The notes: generated from the letters alone by a model not told the origin. A DNA stretch of 64,000 nt from Bacillus mobilis (GCF_001884045.1 NZ_MACF01000071.1:124001-188000), one strand, 5' to 3'. Counted from the stretch's first letter, positions 49,931 through 59,493 are shown. Translations and numbers: made by a program.

Positions 49931-51997
49931 CTATTCAATGTAAGCAATTTGATCTACAACAATTTCTGGAGCTAATTCACTAATACAAAGTACTTGTGCT
50001 TCTATTTGATAACGCTCTAGCAGTCTTACAATCGCAAATCTGAAATCTTTTCTACGCGTTAATAATACTGGTTCTCTTCCCATTAAGCGGGCTTGTTTAA
50101 ATACGCGTTGTACTTGCTCAACAACTCGCGATTCTAAATCTAAATCCCAGTTTAATAAATAGCCTTGATAGGAATTGTTCACAACGTCCGCATCTAACTC
50201 GATTGAATCTGAGAAGAGCGCCGCGTAAATTTTACCGTCAGGATTTTTCGCATTTTCACAAATAACTTTTGAAATACATTCACGGACGAATGACGTTACA
50301 CCGTCAACGTGGTTTTGATAAATTTCTTTTCCGTCAATAATACCTTCAATAATGGTTGGTAAATCACGAATAGAAATGCCTTCTTTTAAAAGTTGTTTAA
50401 TAACATTTTGAACGAGTGATAAGTCGATTTCTTTCTTCTTAATCTCTTCTAATAAAACACCGTTATCATTTTCAAGCGAGTTAATTAAGTCTTTTACATG
50501 TTGACGCTGAATTAACTCATGAAGATTACGTCTAACGATAACATCTAAATGCGTAATTAATATGCTAAGTGGCTCTAATACTTGATAGCCTTTCATTTGT
50601 GCATCTTGTACCATATGCTCTAAAATCCAATATCCATCTTCACCGAAAATCGGATCTTTCGCTGGTTCTGCATCTAAATCGGCCATTACATTCGGTGTTT
50701 TCAGTGCTAATAAGTAACCTGATTTTAATACTCCTTCAGCTGCCTTCGCACCTTTAATACGAATAATGTAACGTCCCCGTGGTCTAAAACTCGTATTATC
50801 TTTAAAGTTAATGCCAGGAACGTTAATACCAAGGTCGGTAATAATCGACTTCCTCATTAGAACAACTTTATCTCGAGCTGTTTCCCCGTTAATTTTCTGC
50901 TTTACAAGTGCCGCTAAATCTAAACCGAGTTCTACTATAATTGGATATTTATCTGTAAATACTCCGAATGAATCTTCCACTTGTTGCAGTTGTTCATCTT
51001 CGCCTTGAATCATTTCTAATTCTTTTTGAAGCTCGTCTTCTTTTTCTTTCTTTATTCGGTTTTTATTACGAATTCCTAAGAAAATAATTGTTCCGCCAAC
51101 GAGTGCGAATGGTAGAAATGGTAGCGGAGTGAAAATACCCATCGCAATAAATAAACCACCAAGCGCATATACAACAACTTCATGTGCTAATAACTCTTTA
51201 AAGATACCTTCAGTTACTGTATCAGGTGAACCGTCAAATACACGCGTTACGATAATACCCGTTGAAATCGCAAGCATTAACGAACCGATTTGGTTTACAA
51301 TTCCGTCACCGACAGTTAACTGTGTATAGTGAATAGCTGCTTCAGCAAAACTCATGCCCTGCTGCATCATGCCGACAATTAAACCGAAAATAATGTTTAC
51401 GAATAAAATGACGATCCCGAAAATAACGTCCCCTTTAATGAACTTCCCGGCACCATCCATCGCCCCGTAAAACTCTGTTTCCATATTTAACTTTTTTCGT
51501 TTTGCCTGTGCATCTTTTTCAGTAATAATACGCTGGTTTAAATCCGCATCGATTGACATTTGTTTCCCAGGTAAAGAATCAAGTGTAAAACGAGCTGCAA
51601 CTTCAGCTGTACGAGACGCACCGTTTGCAACGATAAACTGGAATATGATTAATACTATAAAAATAACGATACCAATTAATAAGTTCCCGCCAATTACGAA
51701 CTGACCGAACTCTTCAATAACATGCCCAGCATTTCCGTCTGTCAAAATCGCTCGCGTCGTCGATACGTTAATCGATACGCGGAAAATCCCGATTAATAAC
51801 AACATCGTTGGAAATGACTTTAATTCATCCCACTCGTTAATACTTGTTGCTCGCATATAAATAAGCACTGACATACTTAGTAAAAAAACGATAACGATAT
51901 CAAGTATAAATGGTGGAAGTGGAATTAAGAGCGCCACTACGAATGACGCTGCTAAAAAGATAGAAAAATAGGTTCTTGCAGAATCTATCTTAAACAC
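49931..51997 (-). CDS. flhA: Flagellar export component FlhA
   Basis: This 688-aa protein has eight membrane helices (about 15-315) and a large cytosolic domain that docks chaperones. The FHIPEP signature zone shows as ASRTAEVAARFTLDSLPGKQ (about 129-148) and MSIDADLNQRIITEKDAQ (149-166), conserved loop residues that couple proton flow. FlhA forms the nine-fold ring of the export gate. It is preceded by flhB and followed by flhF. AGGAGATCTCTTGTG precedes the start. Confidence 0.96.
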   Translation of the reverse strand: MFKIDSARTYFSIFLAASFVVALLIPLPPFILDIVIVFLLSMSVLIYMRATSINEWDELKSFPTMLLLIGIFRVSINVSTTRAILTDGNAGHVIEEFGQFVIGGNLLIGIVIFIVLIIFQFIVANGASRTAEVAARFTLDSLPGKQMSIDADLNQRIITEKDAQAKRKKLNMETEFYGAMDGAGKFIKGDVIFGIVILFVNIIFGLIVGMMQQGMSFAEAAIHYTQLTVGDGIVNQIGSLMLAISTGIIVTRVFDGSPDTVTEGIFKELLAHEVVVYALGGLFIAMGIFTPLPFLPFALVGGTIIFLGIRNKNRIKKEKEDELQKELEMIQGEDEQLQQVEDSFGVFTDKYPIIVELGLDLAALVKQKINGETARDKVVLMRKSIITDLGINVPGINFKDNTSFRPRGRYIIRIKGAKAAEGVLKSGYLLALKTPNVMADLDAEPAKDPIFGEDGYWILEHMVQDAQMKGYQVLEPLSILITHLDVIVRRNLHELIQRQHVKDLINSLENDNGVLLEEIKKKEIDLSLVQNVIKQLLKEGISIRDLPTIIEGIIDGKEIYQNHVDGVTSFVRECISKVICENAKNPDGKIYAALFSDSIELDADVVNNSYQGYLLNWDLDLESRVVEQVQRVFKQARLMGREPVLLTRRKDFRFAIVRLLERYQIEAQVLCISELAPEIVVDQIAYIE

Positions 51998-52021
51998 AAG
52001 AGATCTCCTCCAACCGCGCTA

Positions 52022-53068
52022 TTATACTTCAAGTTCATTCGTTTGAATTAAATAGCGCATAACTTCAATTACAGCTACGTATAAATCTTCTGGAATCGTC
52101 TCATCTTCCTCGACTTGATAATATAAAGAACGAGCAAGCGGACGGTTTTCCACCATTGGTATTTCTTGTTCACGGGCAAGCGTTCGTATATATAATGCGA
52201 GCTCATCTTCCCCTTTTGCAACGACAATTGGCGCCGCATCAACCTGTTTATTGTACCGAAGTACGACCGAAATATGAGTCGGGTTGTTTACAATAAACGT
52301 TGCGCCATCCATTTTCTTCGCAATTGTCCCTTGCAAGATGGCATGCATAAAGTTTTTTCGTTTCCCCTTTACTTGCGGGTCCCCTTCATTATCTTTATGC
52401 TCTTGTTTTACTTCTTCTTTTTTCATCTTAATATCTTGTTCGTATTCCCACTTTTGATAAATAAAATCAATAATAGAAAGAACGATTAAAATAATTAAAA
52501 TAGCTAAAAAGATAAATTTAATTTGCCTTATAATTTCAGAAAGTGACGCAGTCCAGTTAAATCCAATCATACTCACGATTTTCTCTAAATTCTTTTTAAA
52601 GAGAACGTAAGCGACGTAACCAATTAACCCCATATAAAATAGTGATTTCAAAATATCTACTAAACTTTTACGACTAAACAATCTCGTAAAATAGTTTTTT
52701 GGATTAATACGTGACGCTTTCGGCTTAATGACTTTAGAAGAAAATAAGAAACCGACTTGAATCATATAATTAAATAAATGAAAAGCGTATACGAGTATTA
52801 ATATCGGCGCTGATACTTTTAGTAATAAAATACCCATTAAATAAAAATACTGTGTTGAATCTGTATTTTTTCCAATTTGATCAAACAGTACCGCTACAGA
52901 ATTTGCAATCTCATATCCGAGCCAATCTCCGAAAAAGTAAACGACAACTGCTAATACAAGTATGGAAAATAAATTATTTAAATCTTTACTCCGGGCAATA
53001 TTCCCTTCTTCACGCGATTTCTTACGCTTCTGCGGGGTGGCCTTTTCTGTTTTATTATCCTTTGCCAT
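52022..53068 (-). CDS. flhB: Flagellar export switch protein FlhB
   Basis: This 348-aa protein has four membrane helices and a cytosolic domain that self-cleaves at NPTH. The site VNNPTHISVVLRYN (about 256-269) is intact, so switching of substrate from rod/hook to filament is expected. The N-terminus KATPQKRKKSREEGNIARSK is typical. Its end lies 24 bp before flhA; it follows fliR with a 10-bp gap. It is 10-15 residues shorter than some homologs at the C-terminus, which is common in Gram-positives. Confidence 0.96.
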   Translation of the reverse strand: MAKDNKTEKATPQKRKKSREEGNIARSKDLNNLFSILVLAVVVYFFGDWLGYEIANSVAVLFDQIGKNTDSTQYFYLMGILLLKVSAPILILVYAFHLFNYMIQVGFLFSSKVIKPKASRINPKNYFTRLFSRKSLVDILKSLFYMGLIGYVAYVLFKKNLEKIVSMIGFNWTASLSEIIRQIKFIFLAILIILIVLSIIDFIYQKWEYEQDIKMKKEEVKQEHKDNEGDPQVKGKRKNFMHAILQGTIAKKMDGATFIVNNPTHISVVLRYNKQVDAAPIVVAKGEDELALYIRTLAREQEIPMVENRPLARSLYYQVEEDETIPEDLYVAVIEVMRYLIQTNELEV

Positions 53069-53078
53069 GCGCGTCCCC

Positions 53079-53840
53079 CTACTTCGTTAAGAAAAAGTTA
53101 AATAGTTTCGTATATTCCTCAAGCAATACGTCCGTCATATTTTTAAACACATAACCGAGCATTGGTACACTCATCGCAATAAACAAAATACCACATGTGA
53201 TTTTAATGACATACGCATTCATAAAAACGTTTAATTGCGGAGCGTTTTTTGCGATTAAAATTAAAACAAAGTTAATGATAAACAAACTTCCCATAAGCGG
53301 AAGAGCAATTTCAACCGCTGATGTAATCGCAAATAATAACGTTGCGAGTAGACTATCTAGAAAACTAGTCGTCAGCAATTTTGAAATCGCCTCTGTATAT
53401 TGAAACGACTTTAAAATCGTGGCAACGAAATAATTAATGCCGCCAAGTGAAATAAAAATAATGAGAAAAAATATATCAAAAATGGTTGAAAGTAAAGTAG
53501 ACTGTGAACCTGCATTTACATCAAACAAACTTGCCTGTGATAAACCGATATCAAAGTCTAAAATATGCCCTGCCATTTTTGGAATATTCCACAGCATTTC
53601 TACAATTTTTGAAAGCGATAATCCAATCACAATTTGCGTTCCTGCATAAGCTGCCACGTCCCAAGTTGTCTTTATGTGAGAGACATCAACTTGATCGGCA
53701 ACTGTAATCGAAAGAGCAAGTCCTACTGTAACCTTCGCCATCGCTGGAATCGATCGACCTGAGAAAAACGGTAAAAAATATAAAAATGAAGTAATGCGGC
53801 AAAACGCAAAAAACGTCGCCGCCCATAATTCCATATTCAT
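53079..53840 (-). CDS. fliR: Flagellar export gate protein FliR
   Basis: This 253-aa membrane protein is the single-copy FliR subunit of the export gate. Conserved are FCRITSFLYFLPFFSGRSIP (about 13-32), IVIGLSLSKIVEMLWNIPKM (about 70-89, with the usual G-x-x) and FALTISAVEIALPLMGS. It caps the FliP/FliQ helix and contacts FlhB, whose gene follows by 10 bp. The ATG overlaps fliQ closely (15 bp gap). Confidence 0.94.
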   Translation of the reverse strand: MNMELWAATFFAFCRITSFLYFLPFFSGRSIPAMAKVTVGLALSITVADQVDVSHIKTTWDVAAYAGTQIVIGLSLSKIVEMLWNIPKMAGHILDFDIGLSQASLFDVNAGSQSTLLSTIFDIFFLIIFISLGGINYFVATILKSFQYTEAISKLLTTSFLDSLLATLLFAITSAVEIALPLMGSLFIINFVLILIAKNAPQLNVFMNAYVIKITCGILFIAMSVPMLGYVFKNMTDVLLEEYTKLFNFFLTK

Positions 53841-53855
53841 TTCAGTTCACCTATC

Positions 53856-54131
53856 TTAGTACGAACGCAATAGCGATGGGATTTTATCAAATAAATCTAA
53901 AATAAGCATCGTTAACTCTTGAAACATCCACGGACCTAAAATGATAATAACGAGCACAATACTCGCCATTTTCGGTAAAAACGTCAGCGTTTGCTCTTGA
54001 ATTTGCATCATCGCCATAATAACCGCGATAATAATAACGACAATCAAACTTACAACGGCAATCGGCATTAAAATCATAACCCCTTTATAAAAAAAGGTTT
54101 GAAAAATATCTATAATTGGTGACGTATTCAT
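53856..54131 (-). CDS. fliQ: Flagellar export gate protein FliQ
   Basis: This 91-aa protein has two long hydrophobic helices, GVMILMPIAVVSLIVVIIIA (about 16-35) and MASIVLVIIILGPWMFQEL (about 50-68), with the loop MMQIQEQTLTFLPK conserved in FliQ. Four copies join the FliP/FliR export channel. Length (usual 89) fits. It lies between fliP and fliR in the operon. Confidence 0.94.
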   Translation of the reverse strand: MNTSPIIDIFQTFFYKGVMILMPIAVVSLIVVIIIAVIMAMMQIQEQTLTFLPKMASIVLVIIILGPWMFQELTMLILDLFDKIPSLLRSY

Positions 54132-54164
54132 TTATATGACTCCTATCACATAGCATCAAACTCT

Positions 54165-54923
54165 TCAGGCGACCGTTTTAAACATAATATCGACGATTTT
54201 TGTATATCCACCCAAATATACGAAAACGAGTATTTTAAATGGTAAACTTAAAATCATCGGCGGTACCATCATCATCCCGAGGTACATTAAAAGTGTACTA
54301 ATAATTAAATCTATAAATACAAACGCTAAATAAATGAACATCCCTGTTAACAATCCTTTTTGAATTTGCGTTAACGTGAAGGATGGTACGAGCGTAAATA
54401 AAGAAAGATCTTTCAAATCTTTCGGTAACTCTTCTCCGCGCACTTTCAGCATCATCTTTAAATCATGCTTATACGTATGCTTTGACATATACTCTTTCAT
54501 AATCGGAGCTGTCGTCTCCGCAGCTTGACTTACTGTTATTTTCTCTTTCGTCATCGGATCCCACACATCACTCTTCAGCTGCCCAAGTACAGGCTGCATC
54601 GTAAAGAGTGATAAAAATAAGGCAAGTCCAACGAGTACTTGGTTCGGTGGTAAATTCATTACCCCAAGTCCTTGACGTGTAATCCCAAGAACGATCATAA
54701 AATAAGTAAAATGTGTAAATAATAGAACGATAGAAGAAGATAATGATAAAAGGGTAACGAGCACAAATAGCTGTACACTGGAATTACTCGTAAACTCTTT
54801 TCCATTTTCGAAATTAATAAAACCGTTTTGGGCCGCATACGCTGGATTTACAAAAATAATTGAAAAAACGATAGAAAATACGAAAATAACGGCTAATAAT
54901 GATAACTGTTTCTTTATTCTCAT
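54165..54923 (-). CDS. fliP: Flagellar export gate protein FliP
   Basis: This 252-aa protein has a signal peptide (cleavage near PAYAAQ, about residue 30) and four membrane helices. The family sequence FTHFTYFMIVLGITRQGLGV (about 69-88) and MPPNQVLVGLALFLSLFTMQ is clear. Five FliP subunits form the core of the export channel with FliR. Its frame overlaps the preceding FliO-like gene by 4 bases. Confidence 0.95.
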   Translation of the reverse strand: MRIKKQLSLLAVIFVFSIVFSIIFVNPAYAAQNGFINFENGKEFTSNSSVQLFVLVTLLSLSSSIVLLFTHFTYFMIVLGITRQGLGVMNLPPNQVLVGLALFLSLFTMQPVLGQLKSDVWDPMTKEKITVSQAAETTAPIMKEYMSKHTYKHDLKMMLKVRGEELPKDLKDLSLFTLVPSFTLTQIQKGLLTGMFIYLAFVFIDLIISTLLMYLGMMMVPPMILSLPFKILVFVYLGGYTKIVDIMFKTVA

Positions 54924-55240
54924 GATGGATCCTCTACTTTTTTCGTTTCACTCTTCACCGCATCTTCTAGCGCTTGTTGAAACTGATTTCCTGTTCCTGT
55001 TAATTGCACAGATTGGACACCGTTATTACTAATAACAGTGAACACTTGCTTGCCATCTACTTCAAATAAAAAGGCACTCGTTTGATGATTTAAATAAACG
55101 CCGTCCTTCACTTGAATATGGCCATTTTCACCTTGTTTAAAAAACTGCTGCTTGCGCGTCTTTTTCGTCATATAATATGCACCGTATCCGAGCGCACCAA
55201 ACAGTAAAACGACTTGAAATAAGGTCGTCATATACGACAT
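54920..55240 (-). CDS. fliO: FliO-like flagellar assembly protein
   Basis: This 106-aa protein has one N-terminal helix (TTLFQVVLLFGALGYGAYYM) and a small soluble domain with FKQGENGHIQVKDGVYLNHQ and KQVFTVISNNGVQSVQLTG. The position before fliP and the size match FliO/FliZ, which helps FliP ring assembly. Sequence conservation in FliO is low, so identity rests on position. It overlaps fliP by 4 bases and follows fliN by 12 bp. Confidence 0.8.
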   Translation of the reverse strand: MSYMTTLFQVVLLFGALGYGAYYMTKKTRKQQFFKQGENGHIQVKDGVYLNHQTSAFLFEVDGKQVFTVISNNGVQSVQLTGTGNQFQQALEDAVKSETKKVEDPS

Positions 55241-55252
55241 ATGACTCCTCCT

Positions 55253-55612
55253 CTACTCTTTATCTAGCATTTGACTTTGCGCTTTCATAAGCGCAGCTTG
55301 CTTCTTATCAGCTTCAATTTCAGAAATGATAATACCGAACTTCTCGTCCATTACAATCGCTTCACCAATGCCAACTTTCATATTACTTAAATACACATCT
55401 ACTTTATGTCCTAAGTTTTTCTCTACTTCAAGAACATCGCCCACTTTTAACTCTTTCACATCACCGAGCGTAATAGATGATTTCCCAAGCTTTACACCAA
55501 GTTCAATCGAAATATCCGAAACAGTATCAATATGTGCTTTACCCGCTTCATTTCGCTTTCCTGCAAATTCTTCTAATCCCATTAATGACACAGGAGATAC
55601 TTCATGCTTCAT
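55253..55612 (-). CDS. fliN: Flagellar motor switch protein FliN (SpoA domain)
   Basis: This 119-aa cytosolic protein has a SpoA/FliN domain (about 38-100): LGVKLGKSSITLGDVKELKV, then GDVLEVEKNLGHKVDVYLSN and IGEAIVMDEKFGIIISEI. FliN joins FliM in the C-ring that switches rotation and recruits export cargo. In B. subtilis FliY, a fused CheC-like and FliN domain, takes this role; here FliN stands alone. It sits between fliM and fliO. Confidence 0.9.
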   Translation of the reverse strand: MKHEVSPVSLMGLEEFAGKRNEAGKAHIDTVSDISIELGVKLGKSSITLGDVKELKVGDVLEVEKNLGHKVDVYLSNMKVGIGEAIVMDEKFGIIISEIEADKKQAALMKAQSQMLDKE

Positions 55613-55622
55613 ATGGATCCTC

Positions 55623-56609
55623 CTACTCTACAAAACTTTTAAATAGGAGCGCCTTACGCGTTCCATCTTTACCAATAAAACAATTAAATTTATGTTTTCC
55701 ATCTACAAAACCGAGTAATTCATCTGAAACTTTCGTATGAAGCGGAATAATATCGCCTTCTTCAATTTGTTCAATGTCACCCATTGTCATCTTCTGCTCA
55801 CCAATCGCAACATGAACAGGTTTAAACACTTGATTTACTTTCACTTCCACTTCAGACGTGTACTTTTTACGCTTATCCGAAGAATGTTCGACAATATTTT
55901 CAGACGTTAACTTATCCATAATTTCTTCAACAGATAAGAACGGAATACCGATACGCACCGTCGTATTCCAAAAATCTGTTTTCATATTTACGTTCAGTAA
56001 TGAAATGATATCGCTCGCTGTCGTAATCTTTAATGCATTCGGATCTGTCTCTGTCGTTACAAATTTCGGTTTAATTGCCACAACACTTTCAAATGATTGT
56101 TCTAAATTTTTACATAGAAGTGCAAAAATATTATCAAGCGTTAAAAACTCGAATGCAGTTAACGGTCTACGCATCGTAAAATTACGTTTACTATCTCCGC
56201 CAAGCCAACACTCATGAATGTAAATAACAAATGCTAAATCAATCTCAATAACAATTTCTCCAAGCTCTGGAAGTCCGAGATCAATGACGCAATATAAATA
56301 ATAATCTTTCGGCATTTTCTCCACATACTCACTCGTAAATGGAACTTGCTCCACTGTCGAAGGATCTAACTCAATCGGAATACGTATACGCGCAGATAAC
56401 GTCTGTGACGTCTGTTTACCAAACGTAGACGCAATCGCTTGCAAACTACGTAAATGTTCAACACCGAACTTCTCCGGTCTATTAAAATCATACTCTTGAA
56501 ATTTATCTTGCTTCCCTGCTTCTTGTGCGAAAGCTGGCATTTCCTCGCCTTCATTTACCGCCTTCAGCAGGGCATCAATTTGCTCTTGGCTTAATTTATC
56601 GCCACTCAT
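55623..56609 (-). CDS. fliM: Flagellar motor switch protein FliM
   Basis: This 328-aa protein has the N-terminal CheY-binding segment LSQEQIDALLKAV (about 5-17), the middle CheC-like domain (about 45-230), and a C-terminal SpoA domain (about 245-320; VKVNQVFKPVHVAIGEQKMT, GDIIPLHTKVSDELLGFVDG). FliM binds phosphorylated CheY to change rotation. It is preceded by the small SpoA-like gene and followed by fliN. Confidence 0.95.
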   Translation of the reverse strand: MSGDKLSQEQIDALLKAVNEGEEMPAFAQEAGKQDKFQEYDFNRPEKFGVEHLRSLQAIASTFGKQTSQTLSARIRIPIELDPSTVEQVPFTSEYVEKMPKDYYLYCVIDLGLPELGEIVIEIDLAFVIYIHECWLGGDSKRNFTMRRPLTAFEFLTLDNIFALLCKNLEQSFESVVAIKPKFVTTETDPNALKITTASDIISLLNVNMKTDFWNTTVRIGIPFLSVEEIMDKLTSENIVEHSSDKRKKYTSEVEVKVNQVFKPVHVAIGEQKMTMGDIEQIEEGDIIPLHTKVSDELLGFVDGKHKFNCFIGKDGTRKALLFKSFVE

Positions 56610-56623
56610 GAAAATCCCCTTCC

Positions 56624-56848
56624 CTACCTTTTCAATTCAACGATTTCAACGTACATCTTTCCATTCTTCGTCAAAATCTTTCCGGTTCCAATCTCTTCAT
56701 TCTCAAGCATAAGACGCACCGTATTTTTCGTTGAATTTTCAAGACGATACAATGTACCTTTCGTAATATGAAGCAGATCTTCAATCTTCTTTTTCGTATT
56801 TCCGATTTCAAAATAAATTGTTAACGGAATATCATCTTGTAATTTCAA
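56624..56848 (-). CDS. Short SpoA/FliN-like protein (74 aa)
   Basis: This 74-aa protein consists only of a SpoA-like domain: IPLTIYFEIGNTKKKIEDLL, HITKGTLYRLENSTKNTVRL, EIGTGKILTKNGKMYVEIV. It is a third C-ring type domain beside FliM and FliN and is the first gene of this operon after the lytic transglycosylase. Short FliN forms made by internal starts exist for export systems (as in SctQ-C); here one is a separate gene. The spacing to fliM is 14 bp. Confidence 0.78.
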   Translation of the reverse strand: MKLQDDIPLTIYFEIGNTKKKIEDLLHITKGTLYRLENSTKNTVRLMLENEEIGTGKILTKNGKMYVEIVELKR

Positions 56849-56911
56849 ATCTATACAACTCCCATATCATGTTCACGAAAATTTCATGTTCTCTCTATAT
56901 AATGAAATCTC

Positions 56912-57691
56912 TTATTTTGAAACGTCGATATTTAATATTTTTTTAATATATCCTTGCGTTTCTTTAAATGGAGGTACGCCTCCGTACTTTCTCACATTAC
57001 CAGGACCAGCATTATAAGAAGCAAGCGCTAATACTAAATCGCCATTATTTTTCTTTAAATAACCGCTTAACTCTTTCACGCCGCCTTCAATACTTTCAGC
57101 TGGTGAAAATGGATTTTTTATACCCATCTCTTTCACATTCGCCGGCATAAGCTGCATAAGCCCCATCGCACCTGCATGTGACACCGTTTTCGGATTAAAA
57201 TTAGACTCTACTTCAATCATTTTTTGAATTAACGTTTTCGGAATTCCGTATGAACGGCTCACCCGATCAATAATATCCTCATACTTCCCTTCATTTGAAG
57301 AACGTATTTTTTGAATATTATACTTCTTCGTTAATCCCCACGTATCAACAGCCTCATTTTTCGTTTCCGGGAAACGTCGTTCAAACTCTTTTTGTGCAAC
57401 TTGCACTTCATCGACTTTCTTCGTTTCAGGCTTTTCCTCCGGCTTACTTACTTCCTCTACTTTACTAGAATCACCTTTATTAACGAGCGTTTCTATTTTC
57501 GTAGATTGTACCGGCTGACTCATATCCTCTACTTTTGCCGGCTGTGTAGTAGCCTTCGTTTCCTTCATAGGCTCGCTCTGCAGCTTCTCCTGAAACCTAC
57601 TACTAACAAACGCCTGCGGACTACTTAACTTTTGCTGAAACTGTCCTTTTTTATATGCAAGTACTTCTTTTACTATATTTCCAACTACCAT
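56912..57691 (-). CDS. Lytic transglycosylase (SLT domain)
   Basis: This 259-aa protein has an N-terminal linker (about 1-120, rich in P, K, E) and a C-terminal SLT/lysozyme-like domain (about 135-255): YGIPKTLIQKMIEVESNFNP with catalytic glutamate in EVESNF, then SHAGAMGLMQLMPANVKEMG and LASYNAGPGNVRKYGGVPPF. It cleaves peptidoglycan to make room for flagellar rods. No clear signal peptide is seen; export may be by the flagellar system. It begins the minus-strand flagellar operon, with the flagellin promoter divergent 150-260 bp away. Confidence 0.9.
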   Translation of the reverse strand: MVVGNIVKEVLAYKKGQFQQKLSSPQAFVSSRFQEKLQSEPMKETKATTQPAKVEDMSQPVQSTKIETLVNKGDSSKVEEVSKPEEKPETKKVDEVQVAQKEFERRFPETKNEAVDTWGLTKKYNIQKIRSSNEGKYEDIIDRVSRSYGIPKTLIQKMIEVESNFNPKTVSHAGAMGLMQLMPANVKEMGIKNPFSPAESIEGGVKELSGYLKKNNGDLVLALASYNAGPGNVRKYGGVPPFKETQGYIKKILNIDVSK

Positions 57692-57838
57692 AATATCACC
57701 TTTTCGGTAAACAAAGATAATCTAATATTAGAGTTTTTTCGTAAAGTTTGCAATAATCCTTTGCAATTATATTGTAATAAAAAAACGACTAAATTGTTAA
57801 ACTGTTATTTTTTTATATTTATTAATTCAAATTTTCAG

Positions 57839-57867
57839 TTGACACCCATTATAGCAAGGCTTACAAT
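57839..57867 (+). promoter_or_regulatory. Sigma-A type promoter of flagellin 1
   Basis: TTGACA (57839-57844) and TACAAT (57862-57867) are spaced by exactly 17 bp. It gives a leader of about 75 nt to the flagellin ATG at 57949. A sigma-D promoter (TAAA...GCCGATAT) is not seen. Confidence 0.8.
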
Positions 57868-57948
57868 AAATTCGAAATCGATTTTTTCGCATATTACCGT
57901 TTTTCAATTTGCAGAAAAGTCAATATAAAAAAATGGGGGTTCTTTTAC

Positions 57949-59379
57949 ATGAGAATTAATACAAACATTAATAGCATGCGTACGCAAGAATACATGCGTC
58001 AAAACCAAGCTAAAATGAGCAACTCTATGGACCGTTTATCAAGCGGTAAACGTATCAACAACGCTTCTGACGATGCAGCAGGTCTTGCAATCGCAACTCG
58101 TATGCGTGCACGTGAAAGCGGATTAGGTGTAGCTGCTGATAACACACAAAACGGTATGTCTTTAATCCGTACAGCTGACTCAGCAATGAACTCAGTATCT
58201 AACATTTTACTTCGTATGCGTGACATCGCTAACCAATCTGCGAACGGTACGAATACAAAAGACAACCAAGCTGCACTACAAAAGGAATTTGGTGAATTAC
58301 AAAAACAAATTACTTATATCGCTGACAACACACAATTCAATGATAAAAACCTATTAAATGAGAATTCTACAGTTAAAATCCAAACATTAGATTCTTCAGA
58401 ACCTGGTCAACAAATCGGTATCGATTTAAAAGCTACTACTTTAGCGGCACTTGGAATTGATAAATTAACAATTGGTACAGCAACAGCTCCAAATGTACAA
58501 ACTGCAATTGATGCTAAGGATGCTTTAGATGCTGCTACTGAAACAGCTACAGCTACTAGAGCTAAAATTTTCACAGATGGTACTACTGCAAGTACTCCGG
58601 CAGGACTTGCAAAAGCTTATATTGAAGCTAAAGAAGCACAAGCAGGAGCTATAGCAGCTGATCCTGATGATTCTTCAAAAGATGCTGACTTAGGTGCAGC
58701 TACTAGAGCGTTAACTCCTGATGCAAAAAAATTAGTTGAAGACTATGAAAACAAATTGCATGACGTTAACCTTAAAACAGAAGCATATGGTAAAGCATTT
58801 AATGCAACGGCAGATGCAGCACCTGCTGGCAGCCCTGCTGATACAAAATCTGAGCGAGAAATCGTCACTGCGTATCAAAATGCTAAAAATGCAATTATGA
58901 AAGCACCTGATGGTGAATTAGAACCAGCTAAAGCAACAAGACTTATCGCAAAAGAATACGTTACTGCTAAATCTAATTTCGAAAAAGATCCATCTGCTAA
59001 AGCTGCCTTTGAAGCTGCTAAAAGTGCTTTAGAAGGTAGCCAGGGAGCACAAACATTAGTTACAGCTTTTGAAGATGCTAAAGCTGCTACATCTGCTGGT
59101 ACTCCATTAGATGCAGTAAGTAAAATTGATGCTGCCCTTACAAAGGTTGCTGACAATCGTGCAACTCTAGGTGCTACATTAAACCGTCTTGACTTTAACG
59201 TTAACAACTTAAAGAGCCAACAATCTAGCATGGCATCTGCTGCTTCTCAAGTAGAAGACGCTGACATGGCGAAAGAAATGTCTGAGATGACTAAGTTCAA
59301 AATCTTGAACGAAGCTGGAATCAGCATGCTTTCTCAAGCAAACCAAACTCCACAAATGGTTTCTAAATTATTACAATAA
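57949..59379 (+). CDS. hag: Flagellin (long form)
   Basis: This 476-aa filament protein has conserved terminal D0/D1 regions: MRINTNINSMRTQEYMRQNQ, MSNSMDRLSSGKRINNASDD, AGLAIATRMRARESGLGVAA at the N-terminus and EDADMAKEMSEMTKFKILNE then AGISMLSQANQTPQMVSKLL at the C-terminus. The middle (about 165-385) is alanine, lysine and aspartate rich with repeated EAAKSA/DAKD-like helices and is the surface-exposed variable domain. Export is by the flagellar gate. It has a sigma-A type promoter and its own terminator, and lies upstream of a second flagellin. Confidence 0.96.
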   Translation: MRINTNINSMRTQEYMRQNQAKMSNSMDRLSSGKRINNASDDAAGLAIATRMRARESGLGVAADNTQNGMSLIRTADSAMNSVSNILLRMRDIANQSANGTNTKDNQAALQKEFGELQKQITYIADNTQFNDKNLLNENSTVKIQTLDSSEPGQQIGIDLKATTLAALGIDKLTIGTATAPNVQTAIDAKDALDAATETATATRAKIFTDGTTASTPAGLAKAYIEAKEAQAGAIAADPDDSSKDADLGAATRALTPDAKKLVEDYENKLHDVNLKTEAYGKAFNATADAAPAGSPADTKSEREIVTAYQNAKNAIMKAPDGELEPAKATRLIAKEYVTAKSNFEKDPSAKAAFEAAKSALEGSQGAQTLVTAFEDAKAATSAGTPLDAVSKIDAALTKVADNRATLGATLNRLDFNVNNLKSQQSSMASAASQVEDADMAKEMSEMTKFKILNEAGISMLSQANQTPQMVSKLLQ

Positions 59380-59394
59380 TCCATTTGAGATTAA

Positions 59395-59422
59395 TAAACC
59401 TCTCCGCAAGCGGAGAGGTTTA
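59395..59422 (+). terminator. Terminator of flagellin 1
   Basis: A perfect 13-bp stem TAAACCTCTCCGC / GCGGAGAGGTTTA with loop AA lies 13 bp after the flagellin stop and is followed by TTTTTT. Confidence 0.92.
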
Positions 59423-59493
59423 TTTTTTCTATATAGATAGATTAAAAGCTTTCTTTTTAGCTTGGAGAGAAGCTCCAACCATATGTAGTAGAA

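Noticed and set aside
57700-57948. Possible MogR site (TTTT-N5-AAAA) in the flagellin promoter
   Set aside because: Only near matches such as TTTTTTCGTAAAG were found; none fits the full pattern, so no operator was marked.
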